DNA from: CAIJXB01 sp964455905
GTDB lineage: Bacteria > Chlamydiota > Chlamydiia > Chlamydiales > Rhabdochlamydiaceae
Direction of reading: 5' to 3'
Assembly (NCBI GenBank): GCA_964455905.1
Contig: CAYVYN010000006.1
Coordinates: 79,502-143,501, forward strand
DNA: 64,000 nucleotides
The number at the start of each line of letters is the position of its first letter. Positions within the stretch are counted from its first letter, which is position 1. This document shows positions 36,506-46,074 of the stretch, in pieces. The position numbers were made by a program, and so were the translations under genes. The notes under the pieces are model-generated. The model did no database searches. It saw only the letters and a list, made by a program, of their open reading frames with translations, and had not been told where the DNA came from.

Positions 36506-38112
36506 TGTGATAGCTCCATGTTGATGCTAAGTGGAATATAATTACCCGAATTTTCCCCGTATTGAATAGGTCCAGGGGAAAGATAAGAATCTTCTAATTT
36601 CCATTTTTCTCTTTCTAATAAGAAATGTGTAAAGGCAGGGCCTTCACAGTCTACAAGTTTTTTAGCGATAACAGGTTTTACGGTCCCTTTTCTTTTTTCT
36701 TCATGCATGAAAAAAACAATAGGAACAGCTCCTATATTCCATGCAGCAGGAGGAAGGTTTAGATTTTCTATAAAAGCCATAAAACCAGAAAAAGAATGTT
36801 GAATGAGAAGAGCTGCTGTATGACCTAAACTATATCCGTAGTCTGCATCGAAATTTGAAGGAAAGGCGCAGCGCCCTTCGTAGCCTAAAAAGTGCGTGAT
36901 TGGATGAAAATTTCCATGAAATAATCCAAGTCCTTTTCGTTTTTCTATTTCTTTATCAACTAGATCCGCTAAAAGCTTTTCTGTTTCTATTAGTGACAGT
37001 TGGACATTCCCATGAGGATCCCTTCTCAAAAGGAGCTGTTTTTGAATCGTTTCTGGAAAATAGTCAAAGCATTTTTTAGAGTGAGCAGAAAGTCTAGCTA
37101 TAATTTCAAACGCAGAAGAGGGTTCTCCGTCTGACAGAAGAGAGTTTAATTCCTCAATGAGTTTGCCTATTTCAGGAATAAATTGAAAAAGTCCTTCAGG
37201 GACAAGGATAACACCATAAGATTTTCCAAGAGATGCTCTCTCTATGATGAGGTCGGCACATTCTTCGATTAGTTGATGGAGCGTTTTGTTGTTCTTTTCG
37301 ATTTCTTCTCCAATAAACGTGTAATTGGGTTGAGTTGAAAGAGCGCATTCTAGTGTGATGTGGGAAGCGGATCGACCCATTAGCTTTATGAAGTGGGTGT
37401 ATTTTTTGCTAGATAGAGCATCAAGACAAATATTGCCAATCATTTCAGAATACACTTTGCAAGCAGTGTCAAACCCAAAAGAAATAGGAACAAATTCGTT
37501 TTTGAGGTCTGCATCAATTGTTTTAGGGATTCCAATTACGCAAGTTTTAGAGTTTTTTTTGTGGAAGAATTCAGCTAAAAGAGCCGCGTTGGTATTAGAG
37601 TCGTCTCCTCCTATAATAACAAGACCATCCAAGTTTAATTTTTGACATGTTTTATAAGCAGATTCCATCTGTTCTGTAGTTTCTATTTTTGTTCGGCCAG
37701 ATCCTAAAAGATGAAACCCTCCGATATTTCTATAAGATTTGATTGTGCTTTCGGAGATTTCTATGTGTTTATTTTGCACAATCCCTTGGGGGCCATCTAA
37801 AAAACCGATTAAAACACTTTCTTTTGAAATTTTTTGGAGTGCATCAAAAAGACCGCTAACAACATTATGGCCTCCTGGTGCGGGTCCTCCGGAAAATACG
37901 ACTCCGATTCTATTAGCTTTGAGTATTTTAGGCTGCCCTTTTTCCCCTTGTAAAAGAGGGAGGTTGCTAAAGTACGGAAATGCAGTTTGGATGGCTTTTT
38001 GAAAAAAAAGAGATTTTTTCGCGACAAACTGTATTTTTTCTGGATGTTTTAAAATGGAAGGCGTTTGGGGTTCGTATTGAAGTCTTAACTCTTTTAGTGT
38101 TGGTTTGTTCAT
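36502..38112 (-). CDS. pfkA: Pyrophosphate-type 6-phosphofructokinase
   Basis: Phosphorylates fructose-6-phosphate. The 536-aa length and the motifs VFSGGPAPGGHNVVSGL, IIGGDDSNTNAALLAEFF and IGIPKTIDADLKNEF identify the long, plant-like PPi-dependent group; Asp in GGDD is the residue that favours pyrophosphate over ATP. The C-terminal half has LGHTAALLIQHSFSGFMA. Chlamydia carries two genes of this type (both named pfkA), flanking a hydrolase gene; here one copy lies upstream of the MBL hydrolase and methyltransferase with overlapping ends. Confidence 0.92.
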   Translation of the reverse strand: MNKPTLKELRLQYEPQTPSILKHPEKIQFVAKKSLFFQKAIQTAFPYFSNLPLLQGEKGQPKILKANRIGVVFSGGPAPGGHNVVSGLFDALQKISKESVLIGFLDGPQGIVQNKHIEISESTIKSYRNIGGFHLLGSGRTKIETTEQMESAYKTCQKLNLDGLVIIGGDDSNTNAALLAEFFHKKNSKTCVIGIPKTIDADLKNEFVPISFGFDTACKVYSEMIGNICLDALSSKKYTHFIKLMGRSASHITLECALSTQPNYTFIGEEIEKNNKTLHQLIEECADLIIERASLGKSYGVILVPEGLFQFIPEIGKLIEELNSLLSDGEPSSAFEIIARLSAHSKKCFDYFPETIQKQLLLRRDPHGNVQLSLIETEKLLADLVDKEIEKRKGLGLFHGNFHPITHFLGYEGRCAFPSNFDADYGYSLGHTAALLIQHSFSGFMAFIENLNLPPAAWNIGAVPIVFFMHEEKRKGTVKPVIAKKLVDCEGPAFTHFLLEREKWKLEDSYLSPGPIQYGENSGNYIPLSINMELSQ

Positions 38113-38538
38113 GAGGTCTTTTTTTTATTTAATTTGATGTTTATTTGTAATTTATAATTTTATTTATTTTTTGTAAAATTATAATTTTTATTTCTTTTTG
38201 ATTTGAGCTACACGGATTAGAAAAATTGCATATGCAGAACAATACAAGAATTCTAGGTTTTTTTTGAAATTTTTATCAAACAAGTTTTTAAAATACAGTT
38301 TTTTTAATTTTTAATGGTTTGTTTTTAAAATATGTGGTTCTTTTTCGTTTACGTTAAAATCATATTAAACATCTAATAATTAGAGGAATGTATTTGTTTT
38401 TGTTTTACCCAATTTTGTTCATAAAAATTTTCGAATTCTTAAGTGGGTGTTTTTAAAAAAAATTATAACAATTTTTAATTTAAATCGAGATTTTTAAAGT
38501 CTTTTAAGATAAAATAGTTGCAAGAGAAGGAGATTTTT
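38113..38538. other. AT-rich intergenic region between divergent pfkA and agcS
   Basis: About 425 bases, over 75% A+T, without an ORF, RNA gene or strong hairpin that I can support. It must contain the promoters of both divergent genes. An AAGGAG ribosome-binding site at 38527-38532 belongs to agcS. Confidence 0.6.
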
Positions 38539-39909
38539 ATGTTTTTTAAGGAATTTTTAGAGGGGATTACAGATCCTATACTGTTTGCTGTTTGTATTTT
38601 TCTATTGCTCGGGAGTATTTATATCACTATTAAAATGCGGTTTATACAGATTCAGCTGATCCCTTTTTTGTATAAAAAGCTAAAAATGTCTATCTCTAAA
38701 GGCAGAACTGTAGAGAAAGAGCATACTATTTCTCCGAGTAAGGCATTATTTACGGCTATGTCTACTACGTTAGGTATATCTACTCTCGTGGGTCCTGTCA
38801 TCGCTATTCAGCTAGGTGGTCCTGGCGCTCTTTTAGGCTTTTTACTGACTTCTTTTTTTGGCAGTGCAGCTACTTATGTCGAAGTTTGTTTGAGCGTTCA
38901 TTATAGAAAAAAACAAGAAGATGGCCGAATAATGGGCGGGCCTATGCAGTACTTGAAAGAGATTTTTTCTGCTAAAATGGCAAAGTGGTATGCCCTTTGC
39001 TGCATGATTTTGATGATGGGCTGGTCGGCTGCTCAAGCAAATCAGCTAGCTGCTGTTTTAGATTCTCCTGCTTTAGGAAGTTTTCGAATTCCTGTTATAT
39101 ACTCTGGCTTGGCTTTAGTTTTGCTTGTTGTTTTAGCTTTAAGGGGTGGTGTTAAGAGAATTGGATCATTTTCTGCTAAACTAGTTCCTGTTATGTTTCT
39201 GCTTTACATAGGGTCTAGCCTTTGGATTATAGCACTTAATTTAGATCAAATGGGTTTTGTCTTATCTACTATGTGGAAAGCAGCGTTTTCTCCTTATGCT
39301 TTAGCCACTGGATCTTTGGTCGGGGGGCTTGTAAGTGCTGTTCGTTGGGGTATTTTCAAAGGTGTTCAAGTTACTGAATCTGGCGTCGGCACTCAGACCA
39401 TTCCTCATTCTATGGCCGAAACAACCGATCCAAGATCTCAGGGTTCTTTGGCTATGCTATCCACATTTAGCGCAGGTGGGGTTGCTTTTTTATCTGGTTG
39501 CGTCGCTTTGATTACTAATACTTGGCAAGATCCTTCACTTTCAATAGGAATTGGGGTAGTCGTTGCTTCTTATCAACAATATTTTTCAGTAGCCGGGGTT
39601 TTTATTGTTGCAATTAGCGCTGTTTTATTTGGGTTGGGAACAATTTTAGGGAACGGTTTTAATGGCAGTCAGTGTTATGGTTATTTATCTCATAATAAGA
39701 AAAATGGAATTTACTTATTTGGAACTGCATTAATGGTGTTTTTAGGTGCAATCGGAGAGGTGAAAACTGTTTGGTCGATGGTGGATATTCTTATGGCTTT
39801 AATTGCTGTTCCACATATGGCGGCTCTTTTGTTTAGCGTTCATAAGACTCCAGAACTTTTTAGATCTAAAAAAGAGACTGTTGTGGACGCTGTAGTCGAC
39901 ACTGTTTAA
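38539..39909 (+). CDS. Sodium:alanine/glycine symporter AgcS family
   Basis: Imports alanine or glycine with Na+ across the inner membrane. The ATG at 38539 has a perfect AAGGAG site six bases upstream; a TTG at 38518 would add seven residues with no site. 456 aa with about 11 membrane segments. The family patterns GGPGALLGFLLTSFFGSAAT, GGPMQYLKE, ESGVGTQTIPHSMAETTDPR and GNGFNGSQCYGYLS are present. Chlamydia genomes carry such genes as dagA. Followed by a terminator. Confidence 0.93.
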   Translation: MFFKEFLEGITDPILFAVCIFLLLGSIYITIKMRFIQIQLIPFLYKKLKMSISKGRTVEKEHTISPSKALFTAMSTTLGISTLVGPVIAIQLGGPGALLGFLLTSFFGSAATYVEVCLSVHYRKKQEDGRIMGGPMQYLKEIFSAKMAKWYALCCMILMMGWSAAQANQLAAVLDSPALGSFRIPVIYSGLALVLLVVLALRGGVKRIGSFSAKLVPVMFLLYIGSSLWIIALNLDQMGFVLSTMWKAAFSPYALATGSLVGGLVSAVRWGIFKGVQVTESGVGTQTIPHSMAETTDPRSQGSLAMLSTFSAGGVAFLSGCVALITNTWQDPSLSIGIGVVVASYQQYFSVAGVFIVAISAVLFGLGTILGNGFNGSQCYGYLSHNKKNGIYLFGTALMVFLGAIGEVKTVWSMVDILMALIAVPHMAALLFSVHKTPELFRSKKETVVDAVVDTV

Positions 39910-39923
39910 TTTTTCAAAATCTT

Positions 39924-39971
39924 TCAGCCTAGCTAAAATTTTTTAGGTAGGCTGAGCTTCTTTTCTTTATT
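39924..39971 (+). terminator. Terminator of the symporter gene
   Basis: TCAGCCTA pairs with TAGGCTGA, with a second inner stem CTAAAA/TTTTAG, giving a long interrupted hairpin of 14 base pairs. The downstream sequence is T-rich but broken by C residues. Confidence 0.7.
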
Positions 39972-40076
39972 TTCCCTTCAAAATCTCCCGAATTTTTTTA
40001 TTTAAAATTAGTAAATTAAAAGGCGTGAGGATAGAATATCTATTTAAACTGTTTTTTAAGGAAGAGTGAAAGAGTT

Positions 40077-41957
40077 ATGCGCTATGCAGAAGAAATTTTT
40101 AGAACTACAAGAAGAAAAACAAGAGAAGTCCTAGTTGGAAAAGTGGGAGTAGGAGGGGATAACCCTGTGCGAATTCAGTCTATGACGACTACCCCCACAA
40201 GAGATGTTGAGGCAACGGTTACCCAAATTTTGCGACTAGAGCAGGCTGGTTGTGAGATTGTACGAATGACAGTTCAGGGAATTAAAGAAGCTGAAAGTTG
40301 CGAGGCGATTCGGTCTGTTCTTATACAAAAAAACTGCACGATTCCTTTAGTTGCAGACATCCATTTTTATCCTCCTGCAGCGATGAAGGTAATAGAATCA
40401 GTAGACAAGGTTCGAATTAACCCAGGTAACTTTGTTGATAAAAGAGCTCTTTTTATAAAAAAAGAATATGACGAACAGTCTTATCTTCAAGAAATGGAAA
40501 AAATAGAGCAAACATTTGCCCCGCTTGTCTTAAAGTGCAAGTCTCTAAAAAAAGCTCTTCGCATAGGGACTAACCACGGATCTCTTTCCGACAGAATAAT
40601 GAATCGATATGGGGATACTCCAAAAGGAATGGTGGAATCTGCTTTGGAATTTGCAAGAATTTGTCGGAAGTATGATTTTCATGACTTTATTTTTTCTATG
40701 AAAGCAAGCAATCCTTTGGTCATGATAGAAGCTTACCGAATGCTTGCCGCTGAAATGTTTTTATTGGGGTGGGATTATCCACTTCATCTTGGCGTGACGG
40801 AGGCTGGAGAAGGAGAAGATGGTAGGATAAAGTCAGCCTTAGGGATGGGCTCTTTGCTTTTAGATGGAATTGGTGATACGATTCGTGTTTCTTTAACAGA
40901 AGATCCTTGGGACGAAATTGACCCTTGTAAACGTCTTGTTGCTCTAGCTCAAAGCTACCAGGGCAAAGGGGTATCTTTTTTTAAGGAGTCTTTTCGTAAT
41001 ATTAAAGGAAGTACGATAAAAACTGTCCCTATAATACAGTCGATGCCAGGTTTTTATCCACGTGGCGGAGTCGTTTTGAAAGTAACAAATCAAGAGCTAT
41101 TAGCTCCTAATTTTTTCTCTTTGCTAGAACTACAAAAAGGGAAAAAAGGCCTACATACACCTGATTTTCTTTGGTTGGAAGAAGATGTCGAAAATTCTGA
41201 TTTGGTGATGACTCTGGTAGAATCTTTACTAAAAGTGGGGATTGGAGTTCTGTCAGCAAAATTGATTCATCCTTTAGTAATTAAAGTCGTTACTAAAGAT
41301 CCTTCAAAAGATGAAGTTCTTCTTGTGCAAAATTATAAGGAAACAGAGTTAGAAGCTATTTCCATGACTCAGCCCAAATTTTTTCTTTTCTCAGAAAAGG
41401 ATTCTCTGGTTCATGAAGGAAGAAAATTTTTTGAGCTTCTTTGTAAGAACGAAAACAAAACACCTGTTATTTTGCATTTTTCTCAAAAACGCTTTTCTTT
41501 TGATGATTTTATCATCCAAGCATCTGCTTTATGTGGCTCTTTACTTATAGATGGGCTTTTTGATGGAATTTGTTTAGATGTGGCTGCGGATTTTGCGGAT
41601 AGACGCTCTTTAAGCTTTGGTCTTTTACAGGCTTCTAGAAGAAAAACCGTAAAAACAGAATTCATTTCCTGTCCAGGTTGTGGAAGAACTTTATTTGACC
41701 TTCAAGCTGTTTCTAGGCGAATTCGAGAAAAAACATCGCATCTTCCTGGTGTTCGAATTGCTATTATGGGTTGTATCGTAAACGGCCCAGGAGAAATGGC
41801 AGATGCTGACTTTGGGTATGTGGGTTCTAAGGCTGGTAAAATTGATTTGTACGTAGGGAAGGAGTGTGTTGAAAAAAACATAGACTTTGCTGACGCTGAT
41901 GAACATTTAATTGCTTTAATTAAAAGTCATGGTAAGTGGATCGAACCAACTTGTTAG
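40077..41957 (+). CDS. ispG: 4-hydroxy-3-methylbut-2-enyl-diphosphate synthase IspG (long form)
   Basis: Penultimate step of the MEP isoprenoid pathway (GcpE). The 626-aa length marks the three-domain form found in Chlamydiae and plants; most bacteria have about 370 aa. The TIM-barrel domain starts TREVLVGKVGVGGDNPVRIQ. A middle domain (about residues 280-500) is inserted before the iron-sulfur domain. The 4Fe-4S ligands are Cys532 and Cys535 (CPGCGR), Cys566 (GCIVNGPGE) and Glu573, all intact. The stop overlaps rarA (convergent) by four bases. Confidence 0.96.
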   Translation: MRYAEEIFRTTRRKTREVLVGKVGVGGDNPVRIQSMTTTPTRDVEATVTQILRLEQAGCEIVRMTVQGIKEAESCEAIRSVLIQKNCTIPLVADIHFYPPAAMKVIESVDKVRINPGNFVDKRALFIKKEYDEQSYLQEMEKIEQTFAPLVLKCKSLKKALRIGTNHGSLSDRIMNRYGDTPKGMVESALEFARICRKYDFHDFIFSMKASNPLVMIEAYRMLAAEMFLLGWDYPLHLGVTEAGEGEDGRIKSALGMGSLLLDGIGDTIRVSLTEDPWDEIDPCKRLVALAQSYQGKGVSFFKESFRNIKGSTIKTVPIIQSMPGFYPRGGVVLKVTNQELLAPNFFSLLELQKGKKGLHTPDFLWLEEDVENSDLVMTLVESLLKVGIGVLSAKLIHPLVIKVVTKDPSKDEVLLVQNYKETELEAISMTQPKFFLFSEKDSLVHEGRKFFELLCKNENKTPVILHFSQKRFSFDDFIIQASALCGSLLIDGLFDGICLDVAADFADRRSLSFGLLQASRRKTVKTEFISCPGCGRTLFDLQAVSRRIREKTSHLPGVRIAIMGCIVNGPGEMADADFGYVGSKAGKIDLYVGKECVEKNIDFADADEHLIALIKSHGKWIEPTC

Positions 41958-43219
41958 TTTTTTTGTATCTCATTTCTTTTTCGAGTGAAGAAATCTTTTC
42001 TTTTTTTTAGCTCTCTTTCTAGTCCAATTTCAAGGGGTTCATAGAAAGAGGGTTGAGATACCCCATGAGGGAAATAAGCTTGACCAGAAAATCCTCCAGG
42101 AAGATCTGGATCATATTGATACCCTTCACCATAACCCATTCCTTTCATGAATTTTGTAGGAGCGTTAAGAATTGTTTTTGGGGGAGAAAGATGTGATGTT
42201 TTGGTGGCAAGTTCTTTTGCTGCTGAAAAAGCCTTATAGGCTGCTGTGCTCTTAGGCGACAAAGCTAAAAAAATGGCAGCTTCCGCTAATGCTAGATCTC
42301 CTTCTGGTGATCCAAGCCTCTCATAAGTTTGCCAAGCAGTTTGCGCTATTTGTTGGGCATCAGGAGCAGCAAGACCTATATCTTCTATTGCAATTCGAAT
42401 AAGCCTTCTTGCTATGTAATTAGGGTCTTCTCCCCCTAACAACATTCTAGAAAGCCAGTAGAGCGCTGCATCAGGATCTGACCCTCGAATAGATTTATGT
42501 AGCGCAGAAATTAGATTAAAATGTTCTTCGCCAGATTGATCGTATAGCGGTGGTTTTTTTGAGGATAAAGAGCAGAGTTCTTCGACCGTAAGTGGGGTTT
42601 CAGATTGTATGTGCAGGAGATTTTCAAGAGTGTTAAGCAGATGTCTTGCATCTCCTTTACATTCTTCTATGAGATATTTTTTTCCTTGTTCTGAAATAGG
42701 GGGTAGTTTTTTTTTATCGCTAGCTTTTTCCAGGATTTTCTCTAAGGCATCATTTTCTAATGCGTCTAATGGAATTACTCTCAACCGCGATAAAAGAGCG
42801 TTTGTTAAGCTAAAAGAAGGATTTTCTGTAGTAGCTCCAACAAGAATAAAGGTTCCATCTTCTAAAAAAGGAAGAAGGGTATCTTGTTGCGCTTTGTTTA
42901 AACGGTGTATTTCGTCGATGAAAAGTATGTTAGTGGTGTGGAAAAGTGGGGTTTCTTGAATTTTTTGCACCCATTTTTTTAAATCTGCAATACCGTGGCT
43001 AGCTGGATGAAAAAATAGTGTTTCAGCTACAAATGAACGCATGTAAATTTTAGCAAGAGTTGTTTTGCCGCAGCCTGGTGGCCCCCAGAAAAGAATAGAA
43101 AGAGGTTTTTTTGCAGATAAAATAGAGGTTAACAGGGTGTTTTTTTTTAGTAGGTGGGATTGTCCAAAAAAATCAGATAAATTTGCGGGGCGTAGTTCTT
43201 CGGAAAGAGGGCGTTTCAT
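41954..43219 (-). CDS. rarA: Replication-associated recombination protein A (RarA/MgsA)
   Basis: AAA+ ATPase related to clamp loaders that acts at stalled forks. 421 aa. It starts with the typical LSEELRPANLSDFFGQSHLL. Walker A GPPGCGKTT (about residue 47), Walker B LFIDEIHRLNKAQQD, sensor GATTENPSF. The C-terminal tetramerisation part contains IRGSDPDAALYWLSRMLLGG, DPNYIARRLIRIAIEDIGLA and LPGGFSGQAYFPHG. Convergent with ispG. Confidence 0.95.
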   Translation of the reverse strand: MKRPLSEELRPANLSDFFGQSHLLKKNTLLTSILSAKKPLSILFWGPPGCGKTTLAKIYMRSFVAETLFFHPASHGIADLKKWVQKIQETPLFHTTNILFIDEIHRLNKAQQDTLLPFLEDGTFILVGATTENPSFSLTNALLSRLRVIPLDALENDALEKILEKASDKKKLPPISEQGKKYLIEECKGDARHLLNTLENLLHIQSETPLTVEELCSLSSKKPPLYDQSGEEHFNLISALHKSIRGSDPDAALYWLSRMLLGGEDPNYIARRLIRIAIEDIGLAAPDAQQIAQTAWQTYERLGSPEGDLALAEAAIFLALSPKSTAAYKAFSAAKELATKTSHLSPPKTILNAPTKFMKGMGYGEGYQYDPDLPGGFSGQAYFPHGVSQPSFYEPLEIGLERELKKRKDFFTRKRNEIQKN

Positions 43220-43337
43220 TTTTTTCCTGGAGAAAAATTTTCTAAAGACTCACTTTAGCAGAAGGGACACGCTTTTGGCTAGTTTTTTGTATTTTGAGAA
43301 AATCGGCAATTTTTCTCAGACTTTTAAAATAAAAATC

Positions 43338-44675
43338 CTACAAGGCTAGAGTTTCTTCTATTTTTTTTTCTAGTAGGGCTTTGAATAGACTAAAGGTTTC
43401 TTCTCCAAGTTTAGGATTGCCTGAGATTTTTAAAGGGGACCTTTGTCCGTCTAAATTAATAAATAGAACCGTATTTCCTTTGCGATCTGTTTCTGTTACA
43501 ATACGGCCCTCTTTACATGTTGTTAAAATGGAAGACAGTTCCCGATAAGCCTCTTGAAGCTCTATGTGACTTTTTCTTTGTTTTTCATAGTTAGAGGAAT
43601 CTATTTCACCTCTTTTTTTGCTAAAAGCTAGTGATTTAAAGGAGGCTGTTATATCGCTTTCAAGGGTTTGAGTCATCTCTAGTAAAGAATCAACTTCTTC
43701 TAACGAAAGGTCTTTAAAGTTGGAGATGATATCTGTGTTATGATTTTTAAAGATGCTATCTAGTTTTTTATGCTCTACTGTCAAATCAAATTCCATGTCT
43801 TTTAGTTGGTCTTTACGTCTATTTACGCTTTGTTGTAGACTTTCAGCTTGACTTGGAGTAAGCCTATAGGTTGAGCTTTCAAGTCTGCTTTCGTCACCTA
43901 GCATAGCTTTTTCTCGGTTGCCTTTTTTTATTTTGATTTCTGAGATTGATTCCTGGCCCTTACCTATAACGTTTTTTAGGTCATTACAAGATTCTTTTGC
44001 ATTTTTAGCTATCGTTGATAGGAAATGTATACGTGGATTACGCTCCTCTAAAACCCTTGAAGTCAGAGCTATTTGTTCGTCTACTTGCGATGTTGTTAAT
44101 TGGCCCCTGATTTTAATAGGTAATTTTAATGAATCAATAGTTTGTTTACATTCTTTATAGAGCCTTTGGGCCCATAGATCGGTTGGTTCGATTTCATTTT
44201 TTATTTCTTGTAGTTCTGATACAAGAGTTAAAATATCCTTCAGAGGTAATGCTTTTTTAGAGGGAGAAGAAGTTGTAATTGCTTCTTTTAAGGACTGGAG
44301 TTTTTCTGTTACATGTGAAGCAGAACTATCAGAGGTTTCTGTTTCTATGTCACTAACTGCTACTTTGGGAGGGAATAACGTAGTTAAAATTCGCGTTTTT
44401 TGATTTGTATGTAGTGTTTCTTTAGAAAAAGTTATTGTCTCTTCAACTAACCCACCTTCGGAAATAGCAACCTTATTTCCTTGTATTCTTTGCTTTAACC
44501 AAGAAAAACATCCTTCGATCCGTGTTTCTTTTTTTGTTTCTATAGTCCTTAGGGACACATTCACATATTCACTGATTCTTTCTTCTTTAATTGTTGGATT
44601 ATCTTTTGGATTATTTGTCTTAGGAATAGTTGTATATTTAGGAATAGTTTGATTTATTTTATTCATAAATTCCAT
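43338..44675 (-). CDS. Unknown coiled-coil protein (445 aa)
   Basis: Not recognised. Polar N-terminal region rich in Thr/Pro/Asn/Lys (about residues 1-45), then predicted helices and coiled-coil (about 130-390) rich in Glu, Lys and Ser, and a compact end (about 400-445, including TVLFINLDGQRSPLKI). No signal peptide or membrane segment. Start uncertain between ATG 44675 and ATG 44666; neither has a convincing ribosome-binding site. A disordered, Ser/Thr-rich N-terminus plus coiled-coil is common in type III effectors, which makes this a candidate only. Confidence 0.68.
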   Translation of the reverse strand: MEFMNKINQTIPKYTTIPKTNNPKDNPTIKEERISEYVNVSLRTIETKKETRIEGCFSWLKQRIQGNKVAISEGGLVEETITFSKETLHTNQKTRILTTLFPPKVAVSDIETETSDSSASHVTEKLQSLKEAITTSSPSKKALPLKDILTLVSELQEIKNEIEPTDLWAQRLYKECKQTIDSLKLPIKIRGQLTTSQVDEQIALTSRVLEERNPRIHFLSTIAKNAKESCNDLKNVIGKGQESISEIKIKKGNREKAMLGDESRLESSTYRLTPSQAESLQQSVNRRKDQLKDMEFDLTVEHKKLDSIFKNHNTDIISNFKDLSLEEVDSLLEMTQTLESDITASFKSLAFSKKRGEIDSSNYEKQRKSHIELQEAYRELSSILTTCKEGRIVTETDRKGNTVLFINLDGQRSPLKISGNPKLGEETFSLFKALLEKKIEETLAL

Positions 44676-44882
44676 TTTTTAAATTATCTTATAATAAAAA
44701 TATCATTATTTAATTAATTTCTATTAAAGATTTGTGTGTTTTTTGTAATGTGTTTAAGGTGAGATGGTTGGTGTGTATGAAATAAAGTGTTTTTGTGTTT
44801 TTTTTGATTGAGATTTCAATAGACGCAATTTTCTTTTCTTGGTACTGTTCAGGGGTGAAAACCTTGAAAAGGATGGGATTTT

Positions 44883-45461
44883 ATGAATAGATTATCTAAA
44901 ATGTTTAAGGTGTTTTTTTGTTTTCTAGTTGTTTTTATTTTTTCTAATTCTGTTTATGGAGGAGTGCAAAATATGAAGTTTAGTGAGCCAACAAGCAGTA
45001 TGTCTTTTGATGCGACAAAGACATATTATGCGATTATATATACCAGCAAAGGCAATATTGAATGTGAACTCTATCCTAAAAAAGCTCCGCTTTCTGTAAC
45101 TAATTTTATTCAATTAGCTAAAGGTGATTTTTATAATGGATTGACATTCCATAGAGTAGAGCCTGGATTTGTAATTCAAGGCGGAGATCCGGAGGGGACA
45201 GGTAGAGGTGGTCCAGGTTATACTGTTCCAGCTGAGATAGGACTTCCTCACAAATCAGGAGCTCTTGCTTGGGCTAGAACACCTGATTCAATCAACCCAA
45301 TGAAAAGATCTAGTGGTTCCCAATTTTATATTACTTTGAATAAAACGTCATTTTTAGACGGTGAGTACACAGTATTTGGACAAACTGTTGCTGGATTAGA
45401 TGTTCTTCAAAAAATTAAAGTTGGAGATAAAATCCAAAAAATTGAAATCGTTTTAAAGTAA
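44883..45461 (+). CDS. Secreted cyclophilin-type peptidyl-prolyl isomerase
   Basis: Catalyses cis/trans isomerisation at proline. 192 aa with an N-terminal signal peptide (MFKVFFCFLVVFIFSNSVYG, cleavage near residue 26), so it acts in the periplasm or outside. The cyclophilin domain starts YAIIYTSKGNIECELYPKKA; active-site motif FHRVEPGFVIQGGDPEGTG carries the catalytic Arg and Phe/Gln, with SGSQFYITLNK further on. A GGATGGGA ribosome-binding site precedes the ATG. Followed by a strong terminator. Confidence 0.92.
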   Translation: MNRLSKMFKVFFCFLVVFIFSNSVYGGVQNMKFSEPTSSMSFDATKTYYAIIYTSKGNIECELYPKKAPLSVTNFIQLAKGDFYNGLTFHRVEPGFVIQGGDPEGTGRGGPGYTVPAEIGLPHKSGALAWARTPDSINPMKRSSGSQFYITLNKTSFLDGEYTVFGQTVAGLDVLQKIKVGDKIQKIEIVLK

Positions 45462-45475
45462 TTTTATTCTATTTT

Positions 45476-45520
45476 AAAGAGTGTTTTTTATTATTTATTT
45501 ATAAAAATCACTCTTTTTTC
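45476..45520 (+). terminator. Terminator of the cyclophilin gene
   Basis: AAAGAGTG with a T-run pairs across an AT-rich loop with an A-run and CACTCTTT, followed by six or more T. Directly after the stop codon. Confidence 0.8.
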
Positions 45521-45730
45521 TTTTTTGTTTTTTCTTTTTTTAAAATAATTTTCTTCTCGTAATAGTGGTTTATGTCATGTTTTGGAGTTGTTTTTTATTT
45601 TTTTTATTTTTTATTTGAAATAAATTATTAAAATAATTATTTATAATTAATAATTAATTTTATATATTAATGATTGTAGAGGATGAATAAATAAATTAAC
45701 CGCCTTTACATTGAAACAAAGGAAATTATT

Positions 45731-45949
45731 ATGGCTAAAAAAGTATCCGCAAAAAAATCAGCGGTTAAAAAAACTGTAGCTAAGAAAACAGTTCGTAAGG
45801 TTGTAGCTAAGAAAGCTGCTCCTAAAAAAGCTGTGGCTAAAAAAACAGTTCGCAAAGTTGTGGCTAAAAAAGCTGCTCCTAAAAAAGCTGCTGTTAAAAA
45901 AGCTCCGGCTGCTAAAAGAGCTAGTAAAAAAACAGCTGCTCGTAAATAA
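45731..45949 (+). CDS. Hc2-like histone protein (72 aa)
   Basis: Small, extremely basic DNA-binding protein made of Lys-Lys-Ala/Val repeats. The block TVRKVVAKKAAPKKA occurs twice (about residues 20-34 and 40-54), in the style of chlamydial histone H1-like protein Hc2 (HctB), which condenses the chromosome in elementary bodies. It is much shorter than Hc2 of C. trachomatis and lacks a globular part. AAGGAAA precedes the ATG. Upstream lie about 210 AT-rich bases between the preceding terminator and the gene; a terminator follows. Repeat-number variation between strains would be expected. Confidence 0.9.
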   Translation: MAKKVSAKKSAVKKTVAKKTVRKVVAKKAAPKKAVAKKTVRKVVAKKAAPKKAAVKKAPAAKRASKKTAARK

Positions 45950-45978
45950 ATTTTGCGATCAAGTTTTTTTTGTGTCTC

Positions 45979-46016
45979 AAAATCGAGTAGGTTCAGGGCT
46001 TACTCGATTTTTTTTT
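45979..46016 (+). terminator. Terminator of the histone gene
   Basis: AAATCGAGTA and TACTCGATTT form a perfect 10-bp stem with an 11-base loop, followed by a run of T continuing the stem end. Strong rho-independent signal. Confidence 0.9.
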
Positions 46017-46074
46017 GCCTAATGATCAGATCTAGTGTACACTTGCCGAAAAAAAACGTATTTGGGGGATTTAA

